Shown: positions 41,864-49,737 of the stretch, piece after piece
How positions within the stretch are numbered: position 1 is the first letter of the stretch
Layout: each line of letters opens with the position of its first letter
NCBI RefSeq assembly: GCF_042670205.1
Contig: NZ_JBHUWD010000027.1
Coordinates: 1-64,000 of the forward strand
Reading direction: 5' to 3'
DNA length: 64,000 nt
DNA from: Luteimicrobium sp042670205
GTDB lineage: Bacteria; Actinomycetota; Actinomycetes; Actinomycetales; Cellulomonadaceae
Made by a program: the position numbers and the translations under genes
Notes under the pieces: generated by a model
What the model was told of the DNA's origin: nothing
What the model saw: only the letters and a program-made list of their open reading frames with translations
Database searches by the model: none

Positions 41864-43399
41864 ATGGCCGGCACGCTGGCAGAGAAGGTCTGGCAGGCGC
41901 ACCTCGTGCGCCGTGGCACCGACGGGTCGCCGGACCTCCTCTACATCGACCTCCACCTCGTGCACGAGGTGACGAGCCCCCAGGCCTTCGAGGGCCTCCG
42001 GCTCGCCGGTCGCCCCGTGCGCCGCCCGGACCTCACGATCGCGACCGAGGACCACAACACCCCGACGCTCGACATCGACCTGCCGATCGCGGACGAGACC
42101 AGCCGCAAGCAGATCGACACCCTGCGCGCCAACGCGGCCGAGTTCGGGGTCCGGATCCACTCGCTCGGCGACGCCGACCAGGGCATCGTCCACCAGGTCG
42201 GCCCGCAGCTCGGCCTGACGCAGCCCGGTCTGACCGTCGTCTGTGGCGACTCGCACACCTCGACGCACGGCGCGTTCGGCGCGCTCGCGTTCGGCATCGG
42301 CACGTCCGAGGTCGAGCACGTGCTCGCGACGCAGACGCTCCCGCTCGCGCCGTTCAAGACCATGGCGATCACGGTCGACGGCGAGCTGCCGGCCGGGACC
42401 ACGAGCAAGGACATCATCCTCGCGATCATCGCGAAGATCGGCACCGGTGGCGGGCAGGGCTACGTGCTCGAGTACCGCGGCGAGGCCATCCGCAAGCTCT
42501 CCATGGAGGCGCGGATGACGATCTGCAACATGTCGATCGAGGCCGGCGCCCGCGCCGGCATGATCGCGCCCGACGACACCACGTTCGACTACCTGAAGGG
42601 CCGTCCGCACGCGCCCGAGGGCGAGGACTGGGACGCCGCCGTCGAGTACTGGCGCACGCTGCGCTCCGACGACGACGCCGAGTTCGACGCCGAGGTGGTC
42701 CTCCGTGCCGCCGACCTGGAGCCGTTCGTGACCTGGGGCACCAACCCCGGACAGGGCCTGCCCCTCTCGGCCAACGTGCCGGTGCCCGCGGAGATCGCAG
42801 ACGCCAACGAGCGCGTCGCGGCCGAGCGCGCGCTGGAGTACATGGGTCTCGAGCCGGGCGTCCCGCTCCGCGACGTCAAGGTCGACACCGTCTTCATCGG
42901 CTCCTGCACCAACGGCCGCATCGAGGACCTGCGGTCGGTCGCCAAGGTCCTCAAGGGGCGCGAGAAGGCCCAGGACGTCCGCGTGCTCGTCGTCCCGGCG
43001 TCGGCGCGCGTGCGCCTCCAGGCCGAGGCCGAGGGCCTCGACGCCATCTTCAAGGACTTCGGCGCCGAGTGGCGCAACGCCGGCTGCTCGATGTGCCTCG
43101 GCATGAACCCCGACCAGCTCGCCCCGGGGGAGCGCTCCGCGTCGACGTCGAACCGCAACTTCGAGGGCCGCCAGGGCAAGGGCGGTCGCACGCACCTCGT
43201 GTCGCCGCTCGTCGCAGCCGCGACCGCGATCCGCGGCACGCTGTCCTCGCTCGCCGACCTCGACCTGCCGAGCGACGTCGACCTGACGACGTTCGACGGG
43301 TCGCCGCTCGACGGCGTCGGCGCGCCCGGGTTCGACGGCGACGCACCCGCCGTCGTGGACCTCGGTCTGCCCGTCCTGTCCGCCGGCCCGCAGGCCTGA
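41864..43399 (+). CDS. leuC: 3-isopropylmalate dehydratase, large subunit
   Basis: 511 aa aconitase-family subunit carrying the [4Fe-4S] cluster. Isomerises 2- to 3-isopropylmalate and, on the citramalate route, citramalate to 3-methylmalate. Cluster ligands are Cys348 (GSCTNGR), Cys408 and Cys411 (CSMCLGMNPD). It is ~40 residues longer than many LeuC, the extra being a C-terminal acidic tail after the core. AGGAAC/GAGAGGAC precede the ATG at 41864. Confidence 0.96.
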   Translation: MAGTLAEKVWQAHLVRRGTDGSPDLLYIDLHLVHEVTSPQAFEGLRLAGRPVRRPDLTIATEDHNTPTLDIDLPIADETSRKQIDTLRANAAEFGVRIHSLGDADQGIVHQVGPQLGLTQPGLTVVCGDSHTSTHGAFGALAFGIGTSEVEHVLATQTLPLAPFKTMAITVDGELPAGTTSKDIILAIIAKIGTGGGQGYVLEYRGEAIRKLSMEARMTICNMSIEAGARAGMIAPDDTTFDYLKGRPHAPEGEDWDAAVEYWRTLRSDDDAEFDAEVVLRAADLEPFVTWGTNPGQGLPLSANVPVPAEIADANERVAAERALEYMGLEPGVPLRDVKVDTVFIGSCTNGRIEDLRSVAKVLKGREKAQDVRVLVVPASARVRLQAEAEGLDAIFKDFGAEWRNAGCSMCLGMNPDQLAPGERSASTSNRNFEGRQGKGGRTHLVSPLVAAATAIRGTLSSLADLDLPSDVDLTTFDGSPLDGVGAPGFDGDAPAVVDLGLPVLSAGPQA

Positions 43400-43425
43400 C
43401 CCCGCTTCCCGGAAGGAAGAGACCC

Positions 43426-44064
43426 ATGGAGAAGTTCACCGTCCACACGGGCGTCGGGGTTCCGCTGCGCCGCAGCAACGTCGACACCGACCAGATCATC
43501 CCCGCCGTCTACCTCAAGCGCATCACGCGCAGCGGGTTCGAGGACGCGCTGTTCGCCGCCTGGCGCGGGGACCCGTCGTTCGTGCTCAACCAGGACGCCT
43601 ACCGGACGGGATCCGTCCTGGTGGCGGGCCCCGACTTCGGCACCGGCTCATCGCGCGAGCACGCGGTCTGGGCGCTCAAGGACTACGGGTTCCGGGTCGT
43701 CCTCGCGTCCCGGTTCGCGGACATCTTCCGCGGCAACTCGGGCAAGCAGGGCCTCGTCGCGGGCGTCGTCGCGCAGGAGGACATCGAGCTCCTCTGGAAG
43801 ATCCTCGAGACCAAGCCCGGCACCGAGGTGACCGTCGACCTCGTCGAGCGCACCGTGCACGCCGACGACATCACCGTGCCGTTCCACATCGACGACTACA
43901 CGCGGTGGCGCCTGCTCGAGGGCCTCGACGACATCGGCCTCACGCTGCAGCACGCCGACGAGATCTCGGCCTTCGAGGAGACGCGCGCCTCGTGGCGCCC
44001 GCGGACCTTGCCGGCGAGGCACCTGCCGACCGTCGAGATCGAGGCGGCGCGCCCCACGGCCTGA
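43426..44064 (+). CDS. leuD: 3-isopropylmalate dehydratase, small subunit
   Basis: 212 aa swivelling-domain subunit that completes the LeuCD active site. Motifs are VPLRRSNVDTDQIIPAVYLK and VAGPDFGTGSSREHAVWALK (substrate-binding), then RFADIFRGNSGKQGL. It follows leuC by 26 bases with GGAAGGAAGAG as the ribosome binding site; they form one operon. The length is normal. Confidence 0.96.
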   Translation: MEKFTVHTGVGVPLRRSNVDTDQIIPAVYLKRITRSGFEDALFAAWRGDPSFVLNQDAYRTGSVLVAGPDFGTGSSREHAVWALKDYGFRVVLASRFADIFRGNSGKQGLVAGVVAQEDIELLWKILETKPGTEVTVDLVERTVHADDITVPFHIDDYTRWRLLEGLDDIGLTLQHADEISAFEETRASWRPRTLPARHLPTVEIEAARPTA

Positions 44065-44081
44065 GCGCCGCCCGACGCCGG

Positions 44082-44117
44082 GGCCGCCCGCGCACGTGAG
44101 TCACGTGCCGGGCGGCC
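44082..44117. terminator. Bidirectional terminator between leuD and the LLM gene
   Basis: GGCCGCCCGCGCACGTGA pairs with TCACGTGCCGGGCGGCC except for one bulged base. The minus-strand gene's stop codon lies within it. Confidence 0.6.
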
Positions 44118-44982
44118 CTTGCCGTACCCGGTCGAGGAGCGCCTCGGGCGTCACGGTCGCCGGGTCCCACCGCGACTCGACCCACCACGTCGCCCCGGCC
44201 GCGCCCAGCGCGTCGAGACGCTCGCGCGCACCCGCGGGGTCGTCGTCGGGCAGGATGCCCTGCAGAACGACGTCGAACGGCGCGTCGGCGGGCCGTTCGA
44301 GCCCGAGCTCGTCGCGCCGCGAGTCGAGCCACGCGACCAGGCTGGCGACGTCGTCGGGCGTGATGTCGTCGAACGCGCGCTCGCCGCGCAGCTGGACCAT
44401 GATGCCGTCGGCGCGCAGCGCCCGGTCGAGCGACCGGGCAGGTGGGCGGGAGGCGTCCCACACGCCGACGGGCCAGACGGGGACCCGGTGGCCGATCCCG
44501 GGACGCGCGAGAGGGCGGGGGAGGAACTGCATCTCGCCCGTGGTCGTGTGCGTGCCCGTGAAGGCGAACGCCCCGCCCGACCAGGCCTGGTCCAGGAACG
44601 CCAGGGCGTCGTCGAGGAGCTCGGCGCGCTCGCGGAGCCCGGTGAGCTGGCCCGGGACCGCGGTGAAGCCCGCGTCGTCGAGGACGCCGACGCCGACCGG
44701 GAGGACGAGCCGCCCGCGCGACAGGTGGTCCACGGTCACGGCCGGTCGGACCAGCTCCCACGGGCGTCGGCGGGGGAGCGCGAAGACCATCGCGCCGAGC
44801 GTGATCCGCGACGTCCGCGCCGCCGCGGCGCCGAGCACCGCCCACGGGTCGACCATCTCCTGGGAGCCGATGCTCAGGCCGTCCCAGGTGAACGCGCCGT
44901 CCCAGCCGTGCTGCTCCGCCTCGACCGCGAGGTCGACCGACTGTTCCGCCGTCGTCGTGCTCGCCACGATCCCGATCCGCAT
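44101..44982 (-). CDS. Luciferase-like (LLM class) flavin-dependent oxidoreductase
   Basis: 293 aa LLM/bacterial-luciferase TIM-barrel. The N-terminus (RIGIVASTTTAEQSVDLAVE), the FTWDGL segment and AAARTSRITLGAMVFALPRR follow the family pattern. LSRGRLVLPVGVGVLDDAGF marks the FMN/F420 binding region. It could use F420 or FMN; the cofactor and substrate cannot be told. The ATG at 44982 has TAGCGT 7 nt upstream. Confidence 0.85.
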   Translation of the reverse strand: MRIGIVASTTTAEQSVDLAVEAEQHGWDGAFTWDGLSIGSQEMVDPWAVLGAAAARTSRITLGAMVFALPRRRPWELVRPAVTVDHLSRGRLVLPVGVGVLDDAGFTAVPGQLTGLRERAELLDDALAFLDQAWSGGAFAFTGTHTTTGEMQFLPRPLARPGIGHRVPVWPVGVWDASRPPARSLDRALRADGIMVQLRGERAFDDITPDDVASLVAWLDSRRDELGLERPADAPFDVVLQGILPDDDPAGARERLDALGAAGATWWVESRWDPATVTPEALLDRVRQGPPGT

Positions 44983-45307
44983 GGCACCGACGCTAGGCCG
45001 CGCCACCGACACGGGGCCTGAGGTCGACGGGTCGCCGGGCTGCCTGGTGAGAGGTACCTCGCGGGGAGGAGCGCTTCGCGAAGGAGGCGTCGGGGCGGGA
45101 CGGGAATGAACGGGTGGTTCGTACGGTTCGTCCCCGCGTGTGGAGGTGCTGCGACGACGTCGTGCGTGCCGTGCGTGCCGGTACGGGCCGGGCTGCCGGG
45201 TGACGTACGGTGGTGCGCGGCCCGGCCGAGGGGAACGATGACCGGCGCCACACCGCGCCAGGCGCCCCTGTGCGCGCGAACGACGAGCTGTGGGTGACGA
45301 TAGGCCT
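44983..45307. other. 325-base region upstream of murA
   Basis: No clear gene. Direct repeat GTGCGTGCC-GTGCGTGCC at about 45162-45180; a possible -10 TACGGT (45206-45211). A 19-codon open frame at 45238-45297 (MTGATPRQAPLCARTTSCG) starts 4 nt after GAGGGG and ends 10 nt before murA; it might be an upstream leader frame but has no supporting similarity. Confidence 0.35.
44990..44995 (-). promoter_or_regulatory. -10 element for LLM oxidoreductase gene
   Basis: TAGCGT on the minus strand, 7 nt before the ATG. Confidence 0.45.
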
Positions 45308-46624
45308 ATGTCAGATCTGCTGTACGTCAACGGCGGCAACCCGCTCAAGGGGACCATCACCGTCCGGGGTGCGAAGAACTTCGTCTCGAAGGCGATGGTC
45401 GCGTCCGTGCTCGGCGAGACGCCGAGCGAGCTGCGCAACGTGCCGGAGATCCGTGACGTCAACGTCGTCACCGGGCTGCTCGAGCTGCACGGCGTCCGGG
45501 TCGACTCGGACCCGGTCGCCGGCACCCTGCGCCTCGACCCCCGCGACGTGGAGTCGGCGCACGTGGCCGACATCGACGCGCACGCCGGGTCCAGCCGCAT
45601 CCCGATCCTGTTCTGCGGCCCGCTGCTGCACCGCCTGGGAGAGGCCTTCATCCCCGACCTCGGCGGCTGCCACATCGGCGACCGGCCGATCAACTACCAC
45701 CTCGACATCCTGCGGCAGTTCGGCGCGGTCGTGGACAAGCGCGAGCAGGGCATCCACATCCGCGCGCCTCGCGGTCTGCACGGCACCAAGGTCGAGCTCC
45801 CGTACCCGAGCGTGGGCGCGACCGAGCAGCTCCTCCTCACCGCCGTCCGCGCCGACGGGGTGACCGAGCTGTCGAACGCGGCGATCGAGCCCGAGATCAT
45901 GGACCTCATCGCGGTGCTCCAGAAGATGGGCGCGATCATCTCCGTGGACACCGACCGGGTGATCCGCGTCGAGGGCGTCGACCGCCTCGTCGGCTTCCGG
46001 CACACCGCGCTGGCCGACCGCATCGAGGCAGCCTCGTGGGCGTCCGCGGCGCTCGCGACCGCCGGCGACATCTACGTCAAGGGCGCCACCCAGCCCGAGA
46101 TGATGACGTTCCTCAACACGTTCCGGAAGGTCGGCGGCGAGTTCGAGGTCGACGACGAGGGCATCCGCTTCTACCACCCGGGCGGGGACCTCGACGCGAT
46201 CGTGCTCGAGACCGACGTCCACCCCGGCTTCATGACCGACTGGCAGCAGCCGCTCGTCGTCGCGCTCACGCAGGCCAAGGGCCTCTCGATCGTGCACGAG
46301 ACGGTGTACGAGAACCGCTTCGGGTTCACGGACGCGCTGCGCGGCATGGGTGCCACGATCCAGGTCTACAAGGAGTGCCTCGGCGGCCGACCGTGCCGGT
46401 TCGGGCAGCGCAACTTCCATCACTCCGCCGTGATCTCCGGCCCGACGCCGCTCGCGGCCGCCGAGATCGAGGTCCCCGACCTGCGCGGCGGGTTCAGCCA
46501 CCTGATCGCCGCCCTCGCGGCGAAGGGGACGTCGACGGTGCGGGGCATCTCGCTCATCGACCGCGGCTACGAGCACTTCCAGGAGAAGCTCTCCGCGCTC
46601 GGCGCCGAGGTGGGGCGCGACTGA
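45308..46624 (+). CDS. murA: UDP-N-acetylglucosamine 1-carboxyvinyltransferase
   Basis: 438 aa EPSP-synthase-fold enzyme, first committed step of peptidoglycan synthesis (enolpyruvyl transfer from PEP). GGNPLKGTITVRGAKNFVSKA binds the nucleotide sugar. The active-site Cys is Cys121 in GGCHIGDRP, the residue alkylated by fosfomycin; the mycobacterial Asp variant is not present. The length and C-terminus (RGGFSHLIAALAA) are normal. plsC starts 31 bases downstream with its own -10. Confidence 0.95.
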   Translation: MSDLLYVNGGNPLKGTITVRGAKNFVSKAMVASVLGETPSELRNVPEIRDVNVVTGLLELHGVRVDSDPVAGTLRLDPRDVESAHVADIDAHAGSSRIPILFCGPLLHRLGEAFIPDLGGCHIGDRPINYHLDILRQFGAVVDKREQGIHIRAPRGLHGTKVELPYPSVGATEQLLLTAVRADGVTELSNAAIEPEIMDLIAVLQKMGAIISVDTDRVIRVEGVDRLVGFRHTALADRIEAASWASAALATAGDIYVKGATQPEMMTFLNTFRKVGGEFEVDDEGIRFYHPGGDLDAIVLETDVHPGFMTDWQQPLVVALTQAKGLSIVHETVYENRFGFTDALRGMGATIQVYKECLGGRPCRFGQRNFHHSAVISGPTPLAAAEIEVPDLRGGFSHLIAALAAKGTSTVRGISLIDRGYEHFQEKLSALGAEVGRD

Positions 46625-46641
46625 ACGACGCCCCGGCCCGG

Positions 46642-46647
46642 TAGGCT
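46642..46647 (+). promoter_or_regulatory. -10 element for plsC
   Basis: TAGGCT, 8 nt before the GTG at 46656. Confidence 0.5.
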
Positions 46648-46655
46648 GGTGCACC

Positions 46656-47417
46656 GTGCCCGTCGCTCGCCCTGACTCCTTCGCGTTCCGCGTCGTCGCG
46701 CGCCTCGTCCGGAGCTTCATGTTCGCCATCACCCGCCGCGACTGGCAGGGGATGGAGCACTTCCCGGAGGACAGCGGGTTCATCGCAGCGGCGAACCACG
46801 CGACCGACCTCGACGCCCTGACGTTCGCGCACTACCTGTTCGACTCGGGCCACGAGCCGCGGATCCTCGCGAAGGCCTCGCTCTGGAAGGTGCCCGTCGT
46901 CGGGTGGGCGTTGCGGTCGACGCGGATGATCCCCGTCGCGCGCGGCTCGGTCGACGCCGGGGCGTCGCTGCGCGTCGCGACCGAGCGCCTGCGGGCGGGG
47001 GACTGCGTCGCGATCTTCCCCGAGGGGACCCTCACGCGCGACCCCGACCTGTGGCCCATGGCGGGGAAGACCGGCATGGCGCGCCTCGCGCTCGCGAGCC
47101 GCGTGCCGGTCGTCCCGATCGCCCAGTGGGGCGCCCAGGAGATCCTGCCGCGGTACTCGAAGCGGTTCCGGCCCTTCCCCCGCAAGCTCGTGCACCTGCA
47201 CGCGGGTCCGCCCGTCGACCTGTCGGACCTCTACGAACGTCCCGTCGACACCGTCGTGCTGCGCGAGGCGACGGACCGCGTCCTGGACGCCGTCACGCGG
47301 CTGCTCGAGGAGATCCGGGGCGAGCAGGCGCCCGCGGTGAGGTTCGACCTGCGGCGTCACCCCGAGTACGAGAAGAAGCAGACGACGTACCCGCCCCTCC
47401 CGGAGGGCGCTCGATGA
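46656..47417 (+). CDS. plsC: 1-acyl-sn-glycerol-3-phosphate acyltransferase
   Basis: 253 aa LPLAT-family enzyme making phosphatidic acid from lysophosphatidate. Catalytic HX4D is HATDLD (His48, Asp53), block III FPEGTLTRD, block IV VPVVPIAQWG. No strong membrane helix; probably a peripheral or re-entrant membrane protein. The stop overlaps the gpsA start (ATGA), coupling it to the enzyme that supplies glycerol-3-phosphate. Confidence 0.92.
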   Translation: MPVARPDSFAFRVVARLVRSFMFAITRRDWQGMEHFPEDSGFIAAANHATDLDALTFAHYLFDSGHEPRILAKASLWKVPVVGWALRSTRMIPVARGSVDAGASLRVATERLRAGDCVAIFPEGTLTRDPDLWPMAGKTGMARLALASRVPVVPIAQWGAQEILPRYSKRFRPFPRKLVHLHAGPPVDLSDLYERPVDTVVLREATDRVLDAVTRLLEEIRGEQAPAVRFDLRRHPEYEKKQTTYPPLPEGAR

Positions 47418-48463
47418 GCGACGCCCCTCCCGCCCCCGAGGTGCACGACGGCGACCTGCCGGTGCCGGTCGCCGTGGTCGGCAGCGGGGCCTGGGGCACG
47501 ACGTTCGCCGCCGTCATGGCGGACGCCGGGTGCGACGTGACGCTCTGGGCGCGCACGGAGGACGTGGCTGCCGACGTGCGCGACCACCGGCGCAACCGCG
47601 CCTACCTGCCGGACGTCGAGCTGCCGGCCGGCGTGACGGCCACGACGGACGCTGCGGCGGCCGTCCGGGGGGCGCGGATCGTCGCCGTCGCGGTCCCGTC
47701 GCAGCACGCTCGCACGATCCTGGCGCCGTTCCGTGACCTCCTCGAGCCTGACGCCGTCGTCGTCTCGCTCATGAAGGGCGTCGAGCTCGGGACCGACCGG
47801 CGCATGAGCGAGGTCCTCGCGGAGGTCCTCGACGTCCCGGCGGAGCGCGTCGCCGTCGTCTCGGGCCCCAACCTGGCCAAGGAGATCGCCGCCCACCAGC
47901 CGACGGCGACCGTCGTCTCGTGCACGGACGAGGACAACGCGCGCCGCGTCGCCGCGGCCTGCACCACGGCCTACTTCCGCCCGTACACGAACACCGACGT
48001 GGTCGGCGTCGAGCTGTGCGGTGCCGCGAAGAACGTGATCGCGCTCGTCGTCGGCATCGCGCAGGGCCGTGGCTACGGCTACAACACGATGGCCACGGTC
48101 ATCACGCGCGGGCTCGTCGAGATCACGCGGCTCGGTCTCGCGCTCGGTGCGCAGGTCGAGACCTTCGCAGGTCTCGCGGGCATGGGTGACCTCGTCGCGA
48201 CGTGCTCGTCGCCGTTGTCCCGCAACCACACGCTCGGCAAGCACGTGGGTGCCGGCATGTCCCTCGAGGAGGCCGTGCGGGCCACGGGCGGGACGGCGGA
48301 GGGCGTGAAGTCGTGCGAGTCGATCCTCGAGCTCGCCCAGCGCCACGACGTCGACGTCCCGATCACCGCGGCCGCGGTCGCGATGATCCACGACGGGAGG
48401 TCGGTCGACGACGTCACCCGGGCGCTCCTGGGCCGCCCGCAGAAGGCCGAGTCCCTGAGCTGA
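47414..48463 (+). CDS. gpsA: Glycerol-3-phosphate dehydrogenase [NAD(P)+]
   Basis: 349 aa. Reduces dihydroxyacetone phosphate to sn-glycerol-3-phosphate for phospholipids. Rossmann motif VVGSGAWGTTFAAVMAD at about 18-34. SGPNLAKEIA, and LCGAAKNVIALVVGIAQGRGYGYN split around the catalytic Lys, are family signatures. An acidic ~15-residue N-terminal extension. plsC-gpsA co-operon is logical; a ddl gene follows further downstream as in many actinobacteria. Confidence 0.95.
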   Translation: MSDAPPAPEVHDGDLPVPVAVVGSGAWGTTFAAVMADAGCDVTLWARTEDVAADVRDHRRNRAYLPDVELPAGVTATTDAAAAVRGARIVAVAVPSQHARTILAPFRDLLEPDAVVVSLMKGVELGTDRRMSEVLAEVLDVPAERVAVVSGPNLAKEIAAHQPTATVVSCTDEDNARRVAAACTTAYFRPYTNTDVVGVELCGAAKNVIALVVGIAQGRGYGYNTMATVITRGLVEITRLGLALGAQVETFAGLAGMGDLVATCSSPLSRNHTLGKHVGAGMSLEEAVRATGGTAEGVKSCESILELAQRHDVDVPITAAAVAMIHDGRSVDDVTRALLGRPQKAESLS

Positions 48464-48465
48464 CC

Positions 48466-48485
48466 CCGCCCGGACCGGAGGGCGG
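48466..48485. terminator. Weak hairpin after gpsA
   Basis: CCGCCC (48466-48471) with GGGCGG (48480-48485) in the gap between two convergent genes; short and uncertain. Confidence 0.3.
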
Positions 48486-48512
48486 ACCCGCCCGCCGGGG
48501 CGGCCGGCGGCC

Positions 48513-49691
48513 TCAGCCGAGAGACCGCAGCGCCTGGTCCAGGTCGGCCCAGAGGTCCTCGGGGTCCTCGATGCCCACGGATAGGCGCAGCAGGTCCTCG
48601 GGGACGGTCGGCGACTCGGTCGCGAAGCGTCGGCGCCGCTCGAGGCTCGACTCCACGCCGCCGAGGCTGGTGGCCGGCACCCACAGGCGCACGGCCGCGA
48701 CGAGCGCGTCGGCGGCCTCGCGACCGCCCGCCGGCCGCAGGCCGAGGATCGATCCGTAGCCCCGCATGAGACGGGTGGCGCGCGCGTGGCCCGGGTCGTC
48801 GGGCAGGGACGGGTGCCGCACCTGCGCGACGGCGGGATGGGTGGCCAGGCGCTCCGCGAGCAGCGCCGCCGTCGCCTGGGACCGCTCGACCCGCAGCGCG
48901 AGGGTCCGCAGGCCGCGCAGCGCGAGCCAGACCTCGCTGGGTCCCGCGATCGCGCCGTGCTGCGTGCGGTAGGAGTGCAGCGCCGCGCGGAGCTCGGGGT
49001 CGTCCGTGACGACGGCGCCGAGCACGACGTCGGAGTGCCCCGCGAGGTACTTCGTCACCGAGTGCACGACGGCGTCCGCGCCCCAGGCGAGCGGGTTCTG
49101 CCCGAGCGGGGTCGCGAAGGTGTTGTCGACGGCCGTGAGGAAGCCGCGCGCTCGTGCGGCCTCGACGAGCACGGGCACGTCGGCGACCTCGAGCATCGGG
49201 TTGGTCGGGGACTCGAGCCACAGGAGCCCGCGGACGCCGCCCGCGGACGCCTCGTCGAGCGCCGCGACGACGGCGTCGGTGTCCTCGACGTCGACCCGGA
49301 CCACGCGGACCCCGTGCCGGGCCGCGAGCTCGTCCGCGAGGCCGAGCGCCGCCTGGTAGGTGTGCCGGGGCAGGACGATCGCGCCGTCGTCGGGCACCTG
49401 GGCGAACACGGCCGCGATCGCGGCGAGCCCGGACCCGAGGACGAGCCCGGGCAGGGTCGCGCCCTCGAGCGCCGCCAGAGCCTCCTCGAAGGGCGACCAC
49501 GTCTCGGTGCCCATGCGCGCGTACAGGAGGTCCCCCGCGGGCGGCTCGCCCTGCGACACGTACGTGGAGCTCAGCACGAGGGGCGGGTTCACGGGGCCGC
49601 CGGGTACCCGCGGCGGCCGGCCGGCGGTCACCGCCACGGTCGAGGGGGCGAGCGGGCGCGGGCTGTGGTCGGGCAGAGCGGGGGAGGTCAC
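48513..49691 (-). CDS. Cys/Met metabolism PLP enzyme (cystathionine gamma-synthase family)
   Basis: 392 aa fold-type I PLP enzyme. The PLP Lys lies in VHSVTKYLAGHSDVVLG; PTNPMLEVADV and the N-terminal PLVLSSTYV and YARMGTETWSPFEEALAALEG (split) are typical of gamma-synthases/lyases. It could be a cystathionine gamma-synthase, gamma-lyase or O-acetylhomoserine sulfhydrylase-like protein. GTG start at 49691, 7 nt after a TAGGCT, only 46 bases from the divergent ddl start. Confidence 0.88.
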   Translation of the reverse strand: MTSPALPDHSPRPLAPSTVAVTAGRPPRVPGGPVNPPLVLSSTYVSQGEPPAGDLLYARMGTETWSPFEEALAALEGATLPGLVLGSGLAAIAAVFAQVPDDGAIVLPRHTYQAALGLADELAARHGVRVVRVDVEDTDAVVAALDEASAGGVRGLLWLESPTNPMLEVADVPVLVEAARARGFLTAVDNTFATPLGQNPLAWGADAVVHSVTKYLAGHSDVVLGAVVTDDPELRAALHSYRTQHGAIAGPSEVWLALRGLRTLALRVERSQATAALLAERLATHPAVAQVRHPSLPDDPGHARATRLMRGYGSILGLRPAGGREAADALVAAVRLWVPATSLGGVESSLERRRRFATESPTVPEDLLRLSVGIEDPEDLWADLDQALRSLG

Positions 49692-49698
49692 GGTGACA

Positions 49699-49704
49699 AG
49701 CCTA
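49699..49704 (-). promoter_or_regulatory. -10 element for PLP enzyme gene, interlocked with ddl promoter
   Basis: TAGGCT on the minus strand, 7 nt before the GTG. It coincides with the expected -35 position of ddl. Confidence 0.5.
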
Positions 49705-49723
49705 GGACGCCGTCGGGACCGGG

Positions 49724-49729
49724 TAGTCT
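49724..49729 (+). promoter_or_regulatory. -10 element for ddl
   Basis: TAGTCT, 8 nt before the ATG at 49738. Confidence 0.5.
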
Positions 49730-49737
49730 CGACCGCG

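Noticed and set aside
45106..45297. 63-codon frame upstream of murA starting MNGWFVRFVP
   Set aside because: No ribosome binding site, Cys/Pro-rich composition without a domain; only its last 19 codons have a plausible start signal, and those are noted separately.
45665..45695. Fosfomycin-resistant MurA
   Set aside because: Residue 121 is Cys (GGCHIGD), the sensitive form; no resistance substitution visible.
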